NCBI RefSeq assembly: GCF_016925635.1
Contig: NZ_CP070490.1
Coordinates: forward strand, 186,001-250,000
DNA from: Lysinibacillus fusiformis
GTDB lineage: Bacteria > Bacillota > Bacilli > Bacillales_A > Planococcaceae
Direction: 5' to 3'
DNA: 64,000 bases
Positions within the stretch are counted from its first letter, which is position 1; each line of letters starts with the position of its first letter. Positions 36,541-47,951 of this stretch are shown one piece after another. The notes beneath the pieces are model-generated. The model was not told where the DNA came from, did no database searches, and was given only the letters and a program-made list of their open reading frames with translations. Position numbers and translations under genes: made by a program.

Positions 36541-36895
36541 GCCCTCTGCAAAAAGGATTATTCCTAATTGCAGAGGACGATTATGACCGCGTTGCCACCT
36601 CATATTAGAGCATATGCTCTCACTTTTGTGCTTTTCATCATAGGTATGTTAAACCACACCTTGAAAGCACCCCTATAACGTGGGGAATCACGTTCGCTTT
36701 TTATAAGCGACTCTCATAAGTCCATTCACATAAGCTGTAAATCAGTTTACACCATCCACTGACTCTCTTTATTACACACTTATGCTACTACTCTTATTCA
36801 ACAATTTCTCAGCTATTCTCATCTAAACTCAGCTCATCTGTTCTTTGGCTGACCTCGCTCCCGAGACCTTCTACCTTGACCGAACAAAAAGTTAG
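36541..36895 (-). promoter_or_regulatory. Trp-specific T-box riboswitch
   Basis: The T-box AGGTGGCAACGCGG is at 36600-36587 on the minus strand. The terminator stem (CCTCTGCA with TGCAGAGG) is at 36579-36541, followed by T6. In Stem I the specifier context GTGAATGGA gives UGG (Trp) at 36724-36722, in the standard GAA-NNN-A setting. About 60 bases (36895-36835) precede Stem I and contain a further small hairpin-like segment. Uncharged tRNA-Trp should turn the operon on. Confidence 0.95.
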
Positions 36896-36900
36896 CCTTA

Positions 36901-36929
36901 ATTCTATGCCAATCCAATACTATTGTCAA
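36901..36929 (-). promoter_or_regulatory. Sigma-A promoter of the trp operon
   Basis: Minus strand TTGACA, 17 bases, TAGAAT. The start point falls near 36894. Confidence 0.8.
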
Positions 36930-37130
36930 TCAATTCTGACGAAAAAAGTTTAAATACCTATTTTATCAGAACAATCAAAAGTAGGTATATTATCCTTCTA
37001 TAAAAATTTATTAGAGAAGAAGATTTCCTACTATTGAAAATCCCTTGAGTATTGACCATGTAAATATATCAAGTTATAGTAATTTCAGAGCATCAATTTT
37101 TTCCATATAATAAAAGAAAGTAGGAAGTTT

Positions 37131-38819
37131 ATGTCCGTTCGCAAAAAATTAAATCTAGGATTCATTTCCTTAACCTGTTTACTTCTTATCTCAAGCATCG
37201 TATCATTTATTCAATTTAAAACAACACAGAATGATTTAGAAGAAGTATTGAAGCATCGTATGGTGCAAATCCAATTAACGGATAAAATACAACAACAACT
37301 TGCGGCTCAAGGCTTATTTTTACGCTCCTATATTTTAAATAATCAGGATGAAACAGCTAAGGCCAATTTAGAGCGCTATGAAAAGTTGTTACCTGAAACA
37401 GTGAATGAACTTTCTACTATTGTTCGATCAGATTATACAAAAAATATTATGCAGCAAATCACAGAATGGCAAAAAGAGTTACTATCAAATTCACAGAAAG
37501 CTTTGCAAGCGTTTAATAGTGGCGATACAGATTTAGCGCTCTCTATCGTTAACCATGATGTCACAAAATACAATAAGGACATATTCAAGTTAACAACCGA
37601 TTTATTAGCTTATCACGATGAACAGCTTCAAAAGGTGGATCAATCTATTAATCATACCGTTTCTCGTGCTATTGTCATTGCTATGAGCCTTCTAATTGCT
37701 AGTATCATAATCGGTTTATATTTTATGTATTTTGTCAAAAACTCCATTGTCCTGCCGCTACGGAAAGCCATTGGAGCAGCAGATACATTAGCACAAGGTG
37801 ATTTAACGATCACTGAGCTTGACCATCAATCAAAAGATGAAATCGGCACACTTGCAATTGCAGTCAATACATTAAAACAAAATCTAACTTGCCTAATGAC
37901 TAACATTCAAGATAGCGCATCCCATTTATCAGCTGTCTCAGAAGAGCTTTCTGCTAGTACAGAAGAAGTAACCACAACCTCTGATGATATTGCTCAAAGA
38001 CTTCAAGAAAACGTAACACATGTCACTTCTTCTGCTAGTGCCTCTCAGCAAAGTGCTGTGGCAATGGATGAAACAGCATCAGGAGTTCAACGTATTGCGG
38101 AGGCGACCCAAAGTCTTCACCACAATGCAGAAAATCTGACTCAGCTTGCCCACACAGGCGGAGCAACCATTACAACAGCAAAAGAACAGATGGATATGAT
38201 TGCACGAGCAACTTCTGATATTGCAACCTTAACGCAAAAACTAAGTAAGCAATCAGAAGAAATCGGACAAATTACAACAGTGATTACAGCTATCTCAGAG
38301 CAAACAAATTTACTGGCACTGAATGCTGCCATTGAAGCAGCGAGAGCTGGAGAACATGGGAAAGGCTTTGCAGTAGTAGCAGATGAGGTACGTAAACTTG
38401 CTGAGGAATCGAATCAATCTGCCAATCAAATCGTTGCTATTACGAAAGAAATCCTAACAGATACACGAAATGTTGCTGCCTCTGTCGACAATGGTTTAGC
38501 TTCTGTACAGGATGGCGTAGCCAAAATTCATGAGGCTGGAGATGCTTTCTACTCCATCACCTCTGCGGTTGCAGCATTCACAGAGCAAATTGAAGAAATT
38601 TCTGCTACATCTGAAGAAATCTCTGCTAGTGCTGAGCAGGTTGCAGCCTCTGTCACGGAAATTGCCAATGTCTCTAATCAATCAGCAACTAATTCTCAAA
38701 TGATTGCAGAATCTGTTGACGAGCAAGTTGCAACAATGCAGCAAGTAAATGCTGTTGCAGAAGAATTAAGTGAAAATGCGCAACAGCTACAAGGCTTCAT
38801 TCAGCAATTTAAATTATAA
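37131..38819 (+). CDS. Methyl-accepting chemotaxis protein
   Basis: A 562-residue receptor. It has TM1 (about 10-30), a four-helix-bundle sensor domain outside the cell (about 35-175), TM2 (about 180-202), HAMP (about 203-255) and a long cytoplasmic coiled-coil signalling domain. The hairpin tip carries [19 protein letters not shown], which binds CheA/CheW. The ligand is unknown. It is a single plus-strand gene between the trp operon and secDF, with an AAAGTAGGAAG-type ribosome site and its own terminator. Confidence 0.95.
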   Translation: MSVRKKLNLGFISLTCLLLISSIVSFIQFKTTQNDLEEVLKHRMVQIQLTDKIQQQLAAQGLFLRSYILNNQDETAKANLERYEKLLPETVNELSTIVRSDYTKNIMQQITEWQKELLSNSQKALQAFNSGDTDLALSIVNHDVTKYNKDIFKLTTDLLAYHDEQLQKVDQSINHTVSRAIVIAMSLLIASIIIGLYFMYFVKNSIVLPLRKAIGAADTLAQGDLTITELDHQSKDEIGTLAIAVNTLKQNLTCLMTNIQDSASHLSAVSEELSASTEEVTTTSDDIAQRLQENVTHVTSSASASQQSAVAMDETASGVQRIAEATQSLHHNAENLTQLAHTGGATITTAKEQMDMIARATSDIATLTQKLSKQSEEIGQITTVITAISEQTNLLALNAAIEAARAGEHGKGFAVVADEVRKLAEESNQSANQIVAITKEILTDTRNVAASVDNGLASVQDGVAKIHEAGDAFYSITSAVAAFTEQIEEISATSEEISASAEQVAASVTEIANVSNQSATNSQMIAESVDEQVATMQQVNAVAEELSENAQQLQGFIQQFKL

Positions 38820-38830
38820 ATACTATACGA

Positions 38831-38868
38831 AAAATCTGCTGCTTTTTATAAAAGCTAGCAGATTTTTT
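38831..38868 (+). terminator. Terminator of the chemoreceptor gene
   Basis: AAATCTGCT and AGCAGATTT pair, followed by TTTT. It lies 12 bases after the stop codon. Confidence 0.75.
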
Positions 38869-38874
38869 GCATAC

Positions 38875-38917
38875 AAAAAAGCAGAGAATAGAAAACCATT
38901 CGTTTTCCATTCTCTGC
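38875..38917 (-). terminator. Terminator of secDF
   Basis: GCAGAGAAT.GAAAAC pairs with GTTTTC.ATTCTCTGC (one mismatch), and the minus strand continues with T6. It lies back to back with the chemoreceptor terminator. Confidence 0.8.
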
Positions 38918-38925
38918 TCACTATA

Positions 38926-41193
38926 TTATACAGTAGGTTCGTCTGTACCCCATTGTTTTTTCTCTTTTTTGCGTAGCTGTCCATCTGATTTATTCATCTC
39001 ACGAATTTTTAATGAATACCAGATTTGAGCTGCGATACAGATTGAAGAATACATACCTGTAATTAAACCAATCAATAACGCGATAGAGAAGTTTTGAATA
39101 GATGGCGCACCAAAAATTAATAGGGCTATTACAACGATAATAACAGTTAATACTGTATTAACCGAACGTCCCATTGTTTGGCGTAGCGATTTATTCACGA
39201 TATTCGCCAATACTTCACGATCATTAATTGTATCATAACGATCTAAGTTTTCACGCATACGGTCAAAGGTAACGATCGTATCATTGATGGAATAACCAAC
39301 AATTGTTAACACAGCCGCAATAAACGTAATATCTACTTCTAAACGCATGAAGCTAAAGACAGCCACGATTAAGAATACATCATGCAATAATGAAACAATT
39401 GCACCAATACCCATGCGCCATTCAAAGCGAATTGCCACATAAATGATGATCCCTATTGCAGCAATCGACAACGCTTTAATGGCATTTTTCACCAATTCTT
39501 TACCAACTGTAGGAGATACAGTGCTGACTGCAGGATTATGACCATACTTTTCAGTAGTAGCTTTTTGGAATTTCAAAATATCCGCTTGAGATAAATCAGA
39601 TTTATAACGTACAACTGCTGAATTGCTCTTTTCACCTGAAAGAACAACGTCATCTGATGGGAAGCCGATACTTTTTACATATTTCGCTACTTCTTCTTGT
39701 GTTAAGGTTTGGTCAGATTCAATTTGCACACGCGTACCACTTGAGAAATCAATGCCTAGGTTTAGGCGGAAAATACCAAGAACGACTAAACCAGCCACTA
39801 AAATGGCTAATGAAAATGTATAGAATTTCTTACGATTATGAACAAAATCAAATCGATCAAATTTCGTTGATAAATCTAATGCACCAAGATTTTCATCCAG
39901 ACTATGTTGTTTCGATTTTGCAATACCATACCATGCTGGATTATTGAAATAACCACTATTAACAAGTAGCCCTAATAGGACACGAGAACCCCATACTGCT
40001 GTTAAGAAGCTCAATAGTATACTAATAATTAATGTTGTCGCAAATCCTTTAACAGAGCTTGTTCCCCATTGAAACAATACTGCTGCAGCTAATAAAGTTG
40101 TCAACTGCGCATCGACAATGGCTGATAAAGATTGTTTAGAACCAATTTGGAAGGCTTGTTTAGCTGAATAGCCCACTCGCAGCTCTTCACGAATACGTTC
40201 TGCTGCTAAAATATTAGCATCTACTGCCATCCCTATACCAAGCACAATGGCCGCAATACCTGGGAGTGTTAATACCGCATTAATCCAATCAAAGACCACT
40301 AACACTAGGAATGTGAACACAGATAGTGTAATGATGGAAATGAAGCCTGGTAAACGATAATAGAATAGCATAAATAAGAAAATAATTACTATGCCAACTA
40401 TACCAGCAAAAACAGTACTTTTCAGTGCTTCATCACCAAACTGAGCACCAACAGAAGTCGAATAAATTTCATCAAGCTTTACAGGTAATGCCCCAGCATT
40501 TAAAATATCAGCTAAATTTTTTGTTTCTTCAACAGAGAAATTACCGCTAATCATAACATCTGTTGTATTTAATGTTTGACTAACTGTTGCTGCAGATGCA
40601 TAGCGAGGCTTTGCTTTTTGTGATTCCGCTTTATAGGAATCGACACCCTCTTCAAAGTCTAACCATACAACCAGTAAATTTTGACCTGCAGGTTTCGCGG
40701 CAATTTTACTTGTTATATCAGCAAATTTTTGCGCATCTTTTAATTTTAATGATACAATTGGACGATTTTGTTGGTCAAAGGAGTCAGTTGCTCCATTTTC
40801 CTTTAGATCATCTCCATCCAAAAGTAAATTATCGTCCACATCACGGAATGTTAAATTTGCAGAAGTAGACAGTAACTTACGTGCCGATTCCTGATCCTCA
40901 ACACCCGCTAATTGCACACGAATTCGATTTTCTCCTTCAACCTGAATGCTTGGTTCACTTACCCCAATTGCATTAACACGGTTGCCAAGTGCTGTTGTCG
41001 TTGCTGTGACAATTTCTGGTGTAATTTTTTGTCCTTCTTTTAATTCATTTACCTCGTAAAGCACTTCAAACCCGCCCTGTAAGTCAAGACCAAGCTTGAT
41101 GTCCTTTAAGACGCCGTTTACAGTCGTACTAATTCCTGCTGCAAAAAGCACTAGAATTAATAAGAATGCAACTATACGACTTTTTAGTTTCAT
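38926..41193 (-). CDS. secDF: Protein translocase SecDF (fused)
   Basis: A 755-residue fusion of SecD (about 1-420) and SecF (about 450-740), with twelve membrane segments as in Bacillus. LKLGLDLQGG-like residues (IKLGLDLQGGFEVLYEV) open the SecD P1 region, and GMAVDANIL and IVGYSINDTIVTFDR mark the conserved TM4/TM10 regions. It uses the proton gradient to pull secreted proteins outwards with SecYEG. Start ATG 41193 has GAGGAGG eight bases ahead. The gene is monocistronic and lies near yajC and comN. Confidence 0.97.
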   Translation of the reverse strand: MKLKSRIVAFLLILVLFAAGISTTVNGVLKDIKLGLDLQGGFEVLYEVNELKEGQKITPEIVTATTTALGNRVNAIGVSEPSIQVEGENRIRVQLAGVEDQESARKLLSTSANLTFRDVDDNLLLDGDDLKENGATDSFDQQNRPIVSLKLKDAQKFADITSKIAAKPAGQNLLVVWLDFEEGVDSYKAESQKAKPRYASAATVSQTLNTTDVMISGNFSVEETKNLADILNAGALPVKLDEIYSTSVGAQFGDEALKSTVFAGIVGIVIIFLFMLFYYRLPGFISIITLSVFTFLVLVVFDWINAVLTLPGIAAIVLGIGMAVDANILAAERIREELRVGYSAKQAFQIGSKQSLSAIVDAQLTTLLAAAVLFQWGTSSVKGFATTLIISILLSFLTAVWGSRVLLGLLVNSGYFNNPAWYGIAKSKQHSLDENLGALDLSTKFDRFDFVHNRKKFYTFSLAILVAGLVVLGIFRLNLGIDFSSGTRVQIESDQTLTQEEVAKYVKSIGFPSDDVVLSGEKSNSAVVRYKSDLSQADILKFQKATTEKYGHNPAVSTVSPTVGKELVKNAIKALSIAAIGIIIYVAIRFEWRMGIGAIVSLLHDVFLIVAVFSFMRLEVDITFIAAVLTIVGYSINDTIVTFDRMRENLDRYDTINDREVLANIVNKSLRQTMGRSVNTVLTVIIVVIALLIFGAPSIQNFSIALLIGLITGMYSSICIAAQIWYSLKIREMNKSDGQLRKKEKKQWGTDEPTV

Positions 41194-41366
41194 CAATAAA
41201 TCCTCCTCGAATTGGTGTAAGGGCTGTCCTTACACGCCAAACAAGTAACTAGCAATACCTTTTGAAACGTTTAATCCTCCTTTGCATCTAGAATCGTGTT
41301 ACCTGTGCTTCAAAAAGGTTGCTTTACTTATTTCAATCGTTCATAACGCGCAAGTTTATCTTTGTA

Positions 41367-41395
41367 TTATTAGGTACTAGTCTTCCAAATGTCAA
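41367..41395 (-). promoter_or_regulatory. Sigma-A promoter of secDF
   Basis: Minus strand TTGACA, 17 bases, TAATAA. The leader would be about 165 bases long. It contains an unused AAAGGAGG (41283-41276) with no ATG, GTG or TTG at normal spacing. Confidence 0.65.
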
Positions 41396-41437
41396 TCAAA
41401 GCATAGGAGACTTATGTAAGTAAGAACTTATTCAAAA

Positions 41438-41479
41438 TAAAAAAAGCGCAACACACTTATTATGAAACAGGTTGCGCTT
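41438..41479 (-). terminator. Terminator of comN
   Basis: AAGCGCAAC and GTTGCGCTT form a perfect 9-bp stem, followed by T7 on the minus strand. Confidence 0.8.
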
Positions 41480-41539
41480 GGTGTCAATTCAACACATATA
41501 GGATTCATTGAATTATTGTAAAATTTGACACAGCATTGA

Positions 41540-41848
41540 TTACGTTCTGACTGGACCAAGCAGTAATTGTAACTCTTCTGTATTGACTTCTCCAAACCAA
41601 TTATTACTTTGTAAAAACTCTACTTGATTAAATGAGACGATATCAGATGGTGATACCGAAAAAATGGTAGAAATGACTTCATGTAAACGTAGCTGTTCAA
41701 CTTTCTTTTTACGCCATTTTTTTTCAATACAGTAGCGCCAAAGTTCTTCTGCCGTAATAGCATTGTATTGATAATGCTGGAACTCTGCTATCTTACTATC
41801 AATTGCCGGACGAATCTTTTCAAATAGTTGCTCATACTGCATACTCAT
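41540..41848 (-). CDS. comN: Post-transcriptional regulator ComN
   Basis: A 102-residue protein of the ComN/YrzD family, with a helical N-terminus and the WRYCIEKKWRKKKVEQLRLHEVISTIFSV-type central region. In B. subtilis ComN controls comE mRNA localisation and lies beside secDF, which matches the context here. Start ATG 41848 has GGAGATGA upstream. The name rests on size, composition and position. Confidence 0.82.
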   Translation of the reverse strand: MSMQYEQLFEKIRPAIDSKIAEFQHYQYNAITAEELWRYCIEKKWRKKKVEQLRLHEVISTIFSVSPSDIVSFNQVEFLQSNNWFGEVNTEELQLLLGPVRT

Positions 41849-41941
41849 TTTGAATCATCTCCAATCAAAGTCGTAACGTAAGACATGCTTGCATACAAAT
41901 AGTGTAAATGAATTTTTGCGGCTTGAGAAGGGACGGATGGC

Positions 41942-43459
41942 ATGAGTTCTTTTGTACGAGGTACATTATTTTTAATGTTTGTGATTTTTTTATCTAAACT
42001 TTTTGGCTTCTTTTATAGAATGCAATTTATGCGGATTGCTGGTGAAGAAGCTGTCGGCATTTATATGACCGTCTATCCAGCATTTATTTTCTTCATCTCA
42101 CTCATTCAACTAGGACTACCTATCGCTGTGGCTAAAATAGTGGCTGAATTACTAGCAAAAAATAAACGTGAGAACATCTTTGGTGTCATGCGTACAGCCA
42201 TTCTTTGGTCATTCATTGGCATGATCATTTTTATGCCACTCATTGCACTAACAATACCATATATTTCTACAACGCTATTACATAATGAACAGACAACATT
42301 TACACTATGGATTGCACTCTTTGCTGTACCAGTATCAGTTGGATCTGGCTTATTACGTGCTTATTTACAAGGTGTCGCTAAAATTACACCGACTGCATGG
42401 GCACAAATGATTGAACAAATTGTACGTATTAGCTTCATTACTTTAATGCTACCTTATGTAGCTAATTACAATAATGCTGCTGTTACAGCTGCTGCGGCAA
42501 TGGGCATTACGCTTCTTGCTGAAGTTGTAGCATTCCTGTATTTATGGCTGCACTATATCGTCTCGAAAAAGAAATTACTGACACGAAAAACTAAAATTGA
42601 AGGGTATCCAGCATCACCAATGTTGCGTATTGCCCTTCCCTCTGCAGGTAGTAAGCTTTTTGGTTCTTTCACTTGGTTTTTAGAGCCGATTATCTTTTTA
42701 AAAGCTTTGACTGTTGCTGGTTTAACTGCATCTGCTGCCACTATTTTATATGGTGTCATTTCAGGTGTTTTGGTGCCATTACTGTTATTTCCTGCGTTTG
42801 TATCAACAGCCTTATCGATTGTGCTCATTCCAGCTGTGAGTGATGCCGTCGCTCGTCAGCACATCCCGCTACTACAGGAACGAATTTCGGTGTCCCTAAG
42901 ATTATCTTCTTTAGTAGGTTGCTTTGCTGCTACGTATTTCTTTGTGCACGGAGATGAATTAGCCATGAAGCTTTTCCATTTAGAAGAAAATCGTGGGTAC
43001 GTTAAAATTTTAGCACCTATTTTTTATTTTTATTATATTCAAAGCCCTCTACATTCCATCTTACAGGCGATTGGTGAGGCAAGAGCAGCCATGATGAACT
43101 CCATCTATGGTGGGCTAGGTAAACTATTTGTAATGTTTGTACTTGCCTCTCAACCAGGTATCCAGGAAAAAGGTGCTGTTGTAGCCATTGGCTTTGGTGT
43201 TTTACTGACGTCCTTCTTGCATATTGCAACAGTGAGACAACGAAAAAACCTGCGTGCAGGCTTTAGAATGTTTGTCGTACCTTATAGTTGCTTTATCGCC
43301 GTTTGCGTCGTACAGTATTTCCTCATCCCAATACTGTCACTACCATTTATTTTAAATAGTGGTGTCACATTATTTTTACTATTTACTTTTCTATTATTTA
43401 CCAATCAGTTGCGTATTACGGATTTCCGCTACATCAAAAAATTGGCGAAAAAAGTTTAG
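41942..43459 (+). CDS. spoVB: Stage V sporulation protein B (MATE/MOP flippase)
   Basis: A 505-residue polytopic protein of the MOP flippase superfamily with about 14 hydrophobic segments. The N-terminus VRGTLFLMFVIFLSKLFGFFYR and the SAGSKLFGSFTWFLEPI-type middle fit SpoVB, which is needed for spore cortex peptidoglycan precursor export. It is convergent with the yrbG-like gene and their stop codons overlap by four bases. B. subtilis has the same spoVB-yrbG neighbourhood. Confidence 0.9.
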   Translation: MSSFVRGTLFLMFVIFLSKLFGFFYRMQFMRIAGEEAVGIYMTVYPAFIFFISLIQLGLPIAVAKIVAELLAKNKRENIFGVMRTAILWSFIGMIIFMPLIALTIPYISTTLLHNEQTTFTLWIALFAVPVSVGSGLLRAYLQGVAKITPTAWAQMIEQIVRISFITLMLPYVANYNNAAVTAAAAMGITLLAEVVAFLYLWLHYIVSKKKLLTRKTKIEGYPASPMLRIALPSAGSKLFGSFTWFLEPIIFLKALTVAGLTASAATILYGVISGVLVPLLLFPAFVSTALSIVLIPAVSDAVARQHIPLLQERISVSLRLSSLVGCFAATYFFVHGDELAMKLFHLEENRGYVKILAPIFYFYYIQSPLHSILQAIGEARAAMMNSIYGGLGKLFVMFVLASQPGIQEKGAVVAIGFGVLLTSFLHIATVRQRKNLRAGFRMFVVPYSCFIAVCVVQYFLIPILSLPFILNSGVTLFLLFTFLLFTNQLRITDFRYIKKLAKKV

Positions 43460-44091
43460 GATTCCTTTAATTGGATATGCAACTTATTGTCTTCCCAAAT
43501 ACAAAAAAATACCGTTTCACTGTCAGTAATATTATTTTTTGCTAGCTCACCCATTAGCCATTCCACATCTTTATGCATGGTAAATAAATGTCTTTCTTGG
43601 ATATCACCGTCGATAATCAATGGGTACACAAAGGCTTTTTCATCTTTTTTATAGACAGAAAGATTGCCTGAAGGCTCTAAATACGCAAAGGCTACATCTG
43701 TCACCGATGCGATTCCGTTTTCTCGTAATTGCTGACATAAATCATCTAAATTATAGCGGTGTTTTCTCATCTCACTCTCTAAAATAACACCATTTTTTAC
43801 TAATAAAGCAGGGTCACCATCTACTAAGTCACGTATTTTTTTGAACTTTAATGACAAAAAGGCACTTAATATTTGAATAAAGAGCAAAATAATGATAGGT
43901 AGTATCGCATTAAAGAGAGGATTTTTATAATCGTCTAGCGCGAAGGCTGCCACTTCCGCAATTAATACAAATACGACCAAATCGATGACTGATAATTCAC
44001 CTACTTCTCGTTTGCCCATTAAACGGAAAACGATGATGATAAACACATATAAAAAACAAGTTCTAAAAATAATATGGTAATATTCTTCCAT
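43456..44091 (-). CDS. DUF421/YetF-type membrane protein (YrbG-like)
   Basis: A 211-residue protein. Three N-terminal membrane segments (FLYVFIIIVFRLMGKREVG and two more, about 10-85) are followed by a cytoplasmic DUF421 domain with RHRYNLDDLCQQLRENGI-like sequence. Start ATG 44091 follows GGGGGTG; the longer frame to 44115 is not needed. The role is unknown; relatives are spore- or envelope-associated. It overlaps the spoVB stop codon tail to tail. Confidence 0.88.
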   Translation of the reverse strand: MEEYYHIIFRTCFLYVFIIIVFRLMGKREVGELSVIDLVVFVLIAEVAAFALDDYKNPLFNAILPIIILLFIQILSAFLSLKFKKIRDLVDGDPALLVKNGVILESEMRKHRYNLDDLCQQLRENGIASVTDVAFAYLEPSGNLSVYKKDEKAFVYPLIIDGDIQERHLFTMHKDVEWLMGELAKNNITDSETVFFCIWEDNKLHIQLKES

Positions 44092-44230
44092 AGAAACACA
44101 CCCCCATACTATCAAGGTGACCTTACTTATTGTTTTTTATACAGTATTCAAGGAATAGTTCCTACTTGTTCGTACACACTAACAAAGAGCTAGATGCTTA
44201 CCACTATAAACATGCAAACAAGGTGAGAAC

Positions 44231-45082
44231 ATGACAAGGAAAATAATTGTTTTCGTTTTTGTTTATATTCTTTTCCTTATTAAGCCTTATTCTATTTATG
44301 GGTACCATGAACAGGAAATACCTATTCTTATGTACCATCATTTAGAGGAAAATATAAACAATAATACAGTTATTTCACCCGAAAACTTCGAAAATCAAAT
44401 GAAATTACTTAAAATGGAAGGATATCATGCCATTTCTGCCCAGCAATTATATGATTACTTAAACGGCCAAACACCGTTACCTCAAAAGCCTGTATTAATT
44501 ACCTTTGATGATGGCTATTTTAGCAATTATGAAAAAGCTTACCCGATATTGAAAAAATATGGTATGCATGCGGAAATTTTCGTGATTGCAAGCCGAATCC
44601 TAGAGAATAACGAAAACAATCACTATCCAAATGAATCAGCAAAGATGAGTTGGGATCAATTGAAGGAAATGAAGGATTATATTACAATCCAGAGTCATAC
44701 TTGGGATTTACATTATAAATTACCTTCAGAAAACGGTAAACTAAATGGCGCTGTATTCGGCCCTAGTTTTGTGAATGGGCAGCTAGAAAGTCAGGATGCC
44801 TATGAAGAAAGAGTTAGAAATGATTTTATTCGCTCAAGAAAAATAATTAAAGAAAAATTAGGTTATGAGCCAATTGCTATAAGCTATCCTTATGGGATTT
44901 ATTCACTCTCCACCATAAAAATAGCCAAAGAAGCTGGGTTTAAGATGGCCTTTGTTATACAAAATAAACATGTGAAAAAGGGCGATGCCATATTTACGTT
45001 AAGCAGAATCACTATTAATGGCAATGATACTGGTGAAGCCTTCATTCATAAATTAAAAGCTACACCTGCAAAAAACATATAA
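44231..45082 (+). CDS. Secreted polysaccharide deacetylase (NodB-like)
   Basis: A 283-residue protein with an N-terminal hydrophobic signal or anchor (about 4-22) and a NodB domain. Motif 1 is ITFDDGYFSN (about 91-100), motif 2 is IQSHTWDLH (about 154-162, two His metal ligands) and motif 3 is ISYPYGIY. It removes acetyl groups from GlcNAc or MurNAc polymers at the cell surface. The ribosome site is AAGGTGAG. It is a single plus-strand gene between yrbG and yajC. Confidence 0.93.
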   Translation: MTRKIIVFVFVYILFLIKPYSIYGYHEQEIPILMYHHLEENINNNTVISPENFENQMKLLKMEGYHAISAQQLYDYLNGQTPLPQKPVLITFDDGYFSNYEKAYPILKKYGMHAEIFVIASRILENNENNHYPNESAKMSWDQLKEMKDYITIQSHTWDLHYKLPSENGKLNGAVFGPSFVNGQLESQDAYEERVRNDFIRSRKIIKEKLGYEPIAISYPYGIYSLSTIKIAKEAGFKMAFVIQNKHVKKGDAIFTLSRITINGNDTGEAFIHKLKATPAKNI

Positions 45083-45114
45083 GCAGCATAGACGGCACTA
45101 ACCATCAGTTATAT

Positions 45115-45158
45115 AAAAAAGACTTACAATATAGCTATTGCCTATTGTAAGCCTTTTC
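45115..45158. terminator. Bidirectional terminator, deacetylase / yajC
   Basis: CTTACAATA and TATTGTAAG form the stem, with A6 before and TTTTC after. It lies between convergent genes. Confidence 0.75.
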
Positions 45159-45165
45159 TTCTTTG

Positions 45166-45432
45166 TTACTGATTGTCATTGACAATTCGTCCAATTGCTT
45201 GACGGTCAAATTTTACTCGTACATTGTCAGCGATTTTTAATGTCACTGCTGAGTCTTCAATTGCATCAATAACACCGTGTAAACCACCGATTGTAATGAC
45301 TTTATCTCCACGTTGCAAACTAGTTTGCATATTTTGTGTTTCCTGCTGTCTTTTTTTAGCAGGACGGATTAAGATAAACCACATTGCAACGAACATTAAT
45401 AATATTGGTGCTAATCCTAGTAATTGATCCAT
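45166..45432 (-). CDS. yajC: Preprotein translocase subunit YajC
   Basis: An 88-residue protein with a single N-terminal membrane helix (LAPILLMFVAMWFILI) followed by RPAKKRQQE and a basic soluble tail, as in YajC. It associates with SecDF. Start ATG 45432 gives the normal length; a TTG at 45456 is in frame but less likely. It follows tgt in the conserved ruvAB-queA-tgt-yajC order. Confidence 0.93.
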   Translation of the reverse strand: MDQLLGLAPILLMFVAMWFILIRPAKKRQQETQNMQTSLQRGDKVITIGGLHGVIDAIEDSAVTLKIADNVRVKFDRQAIGRIVNDNQ

Positions 45433-45620
45433 AATAGCATCTTGCCCCCTTTCCAAATCTCACTTTTTTAGTATAGACTATTCCACCATTAAAAAGCGAT
45501 GGACAAGCCAAAAAATTTTCTCATTTACTAATATTTTTTCTATGATTGACAATATTTTGCTAGAAATATTCACTTTTTACAAAGTTTTGAATGGTTTGCA
45601 AAACTATTGCTATTGATTAT

Positions 45621-45651
45621 GGACATTAGGGGATGCCTAATGTCCTTTTTT
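45621..45651 (+). terminator. Strong terminator-like hairpin with no gene in front
   Basis: GGACATTAGG and CCTAATGTCC form a perfect 10-bp stem, followed by TTTTTT on the plus strand only. Both neighbours (tgt and yajC) are on the minus strand, where the stem has no T run. It could end an unannotated plus-strand small RNA. Confidence 0.6.
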
Positions 45652-45690
45652 CATTTGATTTAGCGCATGGAATGATCATATCCGTCTAGC

Positions 45691-46854
<1,164 letters not shown>

Positions 46855-46893
46855 TTATCTGAAGTAAAAACAGTACTCCGATTTTATCCACTA

Positions 46894-47934
46894 TTATTTT
46901 TTTGGACGTATAAACATAGCATCGCCAAAACTAAAGAAGCGATATTTTTCCTCTACAGCTTGCTGATAAGCACTTAAAATAGTCTCTCGTGTGGCTAGCG
47001 TACTGACAAGCATGACCAGTGTTGATTTTGGTAAATGGAAGTTTGTGATTAACCCATCTACCACCGTAAAGTTGTAGCCTGGATAAATGAAAATAGACGT
47101 CCAACCTTGTTCTGCTCGCACTTCTCCCTCATATTTCGAACCAATTGTCTCCAATGTACGAGTAGAGGTTGTCCCAACAGCTATAACCTTGCCGCCGTTA
47201 CGCTTTACTCGATTAATCGTATCTGCTGCTTGTTCGGTAACACTATAGAATTCCGCATGCATTTCATGGTTCTCAATCGAATCTACACTAACGGGACGGA
47301 AAGTGCCCAGACCTACATGTAGCGTAATAAAGACAACCTCTACTCCTTTAGCCTTCACTTGTGCTAATAGCTCCTCTGTAAAATGCAGTCCTGCTGTAGG
47401 TGCTGCAGCCGAGCCACGCTCTTTGGCATAAACGGTTTGATAACGATCTTTGTCCTCTAGTTTTTCACGAATATATGGAGGTAACGGCATTTCACCAAGT
47501 TGCTCTAATATTTCATAAAAGATGCCATCATAATGAAATTCAAATGTACGTCCACCATGTTCAAGCTCACCTGTACAAGTAGCTGTTAATAAACCGTCAC
47601 CAAATGTGATGACTGTTCCTACCTTTACACGCTTTGCTGGTTTTACAAGTGTTTCCCACTCATCTGTACCAGCCAATTGCTTTAATAGTAATACTTCTAT
47701 ATGTGCTCCGGTTTCCTCCTTCACACCCATTAAGCGAGCAGGTAAAACTCTTGTATCATTTAGTACAAGACAGTCTCCAGCATGTAGCTCCTCTAAAACA
47801 TGAGCAAAATGGTGGTGCTCCACTTTATTTGAGCCTGGTGTCACGACCATTAATCGACTCGCTGTACGATCGACTAATGGCGTTTGGGCAATAAGCTCCT
47901 CTGGTAATTCAAAATCAAAATCTTCTACACGCAT
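46894..47934 (-). CDS. queA: S-adenosylmethionine:tRNA ribosyltransferase-isomerase
   Basis: A 346-residue QueA that adds the epoxycyclopentane of queuosine. Family stretches are the N-terminal [29 protein letters not shown] and [14 protein letters not shown]. It lies between ruvB and tgt. Confidence 0.97.
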   Translation of the reverse strand: MRVEDFDFELPEELIAQTPLVDRTASRLMVVTPGSNKVEHHHFAHVLEELHAGDCLVLNDTRVLPARLMGVKEETGAHIEVLLLKQLAGTDEWETLVKPAKRVKVGTVITFGDGLLTATCTGELEHGGRTFEFHYDGIFYEILEQLGEMPLPPYIREKLEDKDRYQTVYAKERGSAAAPTAGLHFTEELLAQVKAKGVEVVFITLHVGLGTFRPVSVDSIENHEMHAEFYSVTEQAADTINRVKRNGGKVIAVGTTSTRTLETIGSKYEGEVRAEQGWTSIFIYPGYNFTVVDGLITNFHLPKSTLVMLVSTLATRETILSAYQQAVEEKYRFFSFGDAMFIRPKK

Positions 47935-47951
47935 GAAAATAACTTCCTTCT

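Noticed and set aside
36847..36897. Extra regulatory hairpin ahead of the Trp T-box
   Set aside because: The outer arm would begin at or before the predicted transcription start, so the full stem may not form. It is kept only as a note in the T-box entry.
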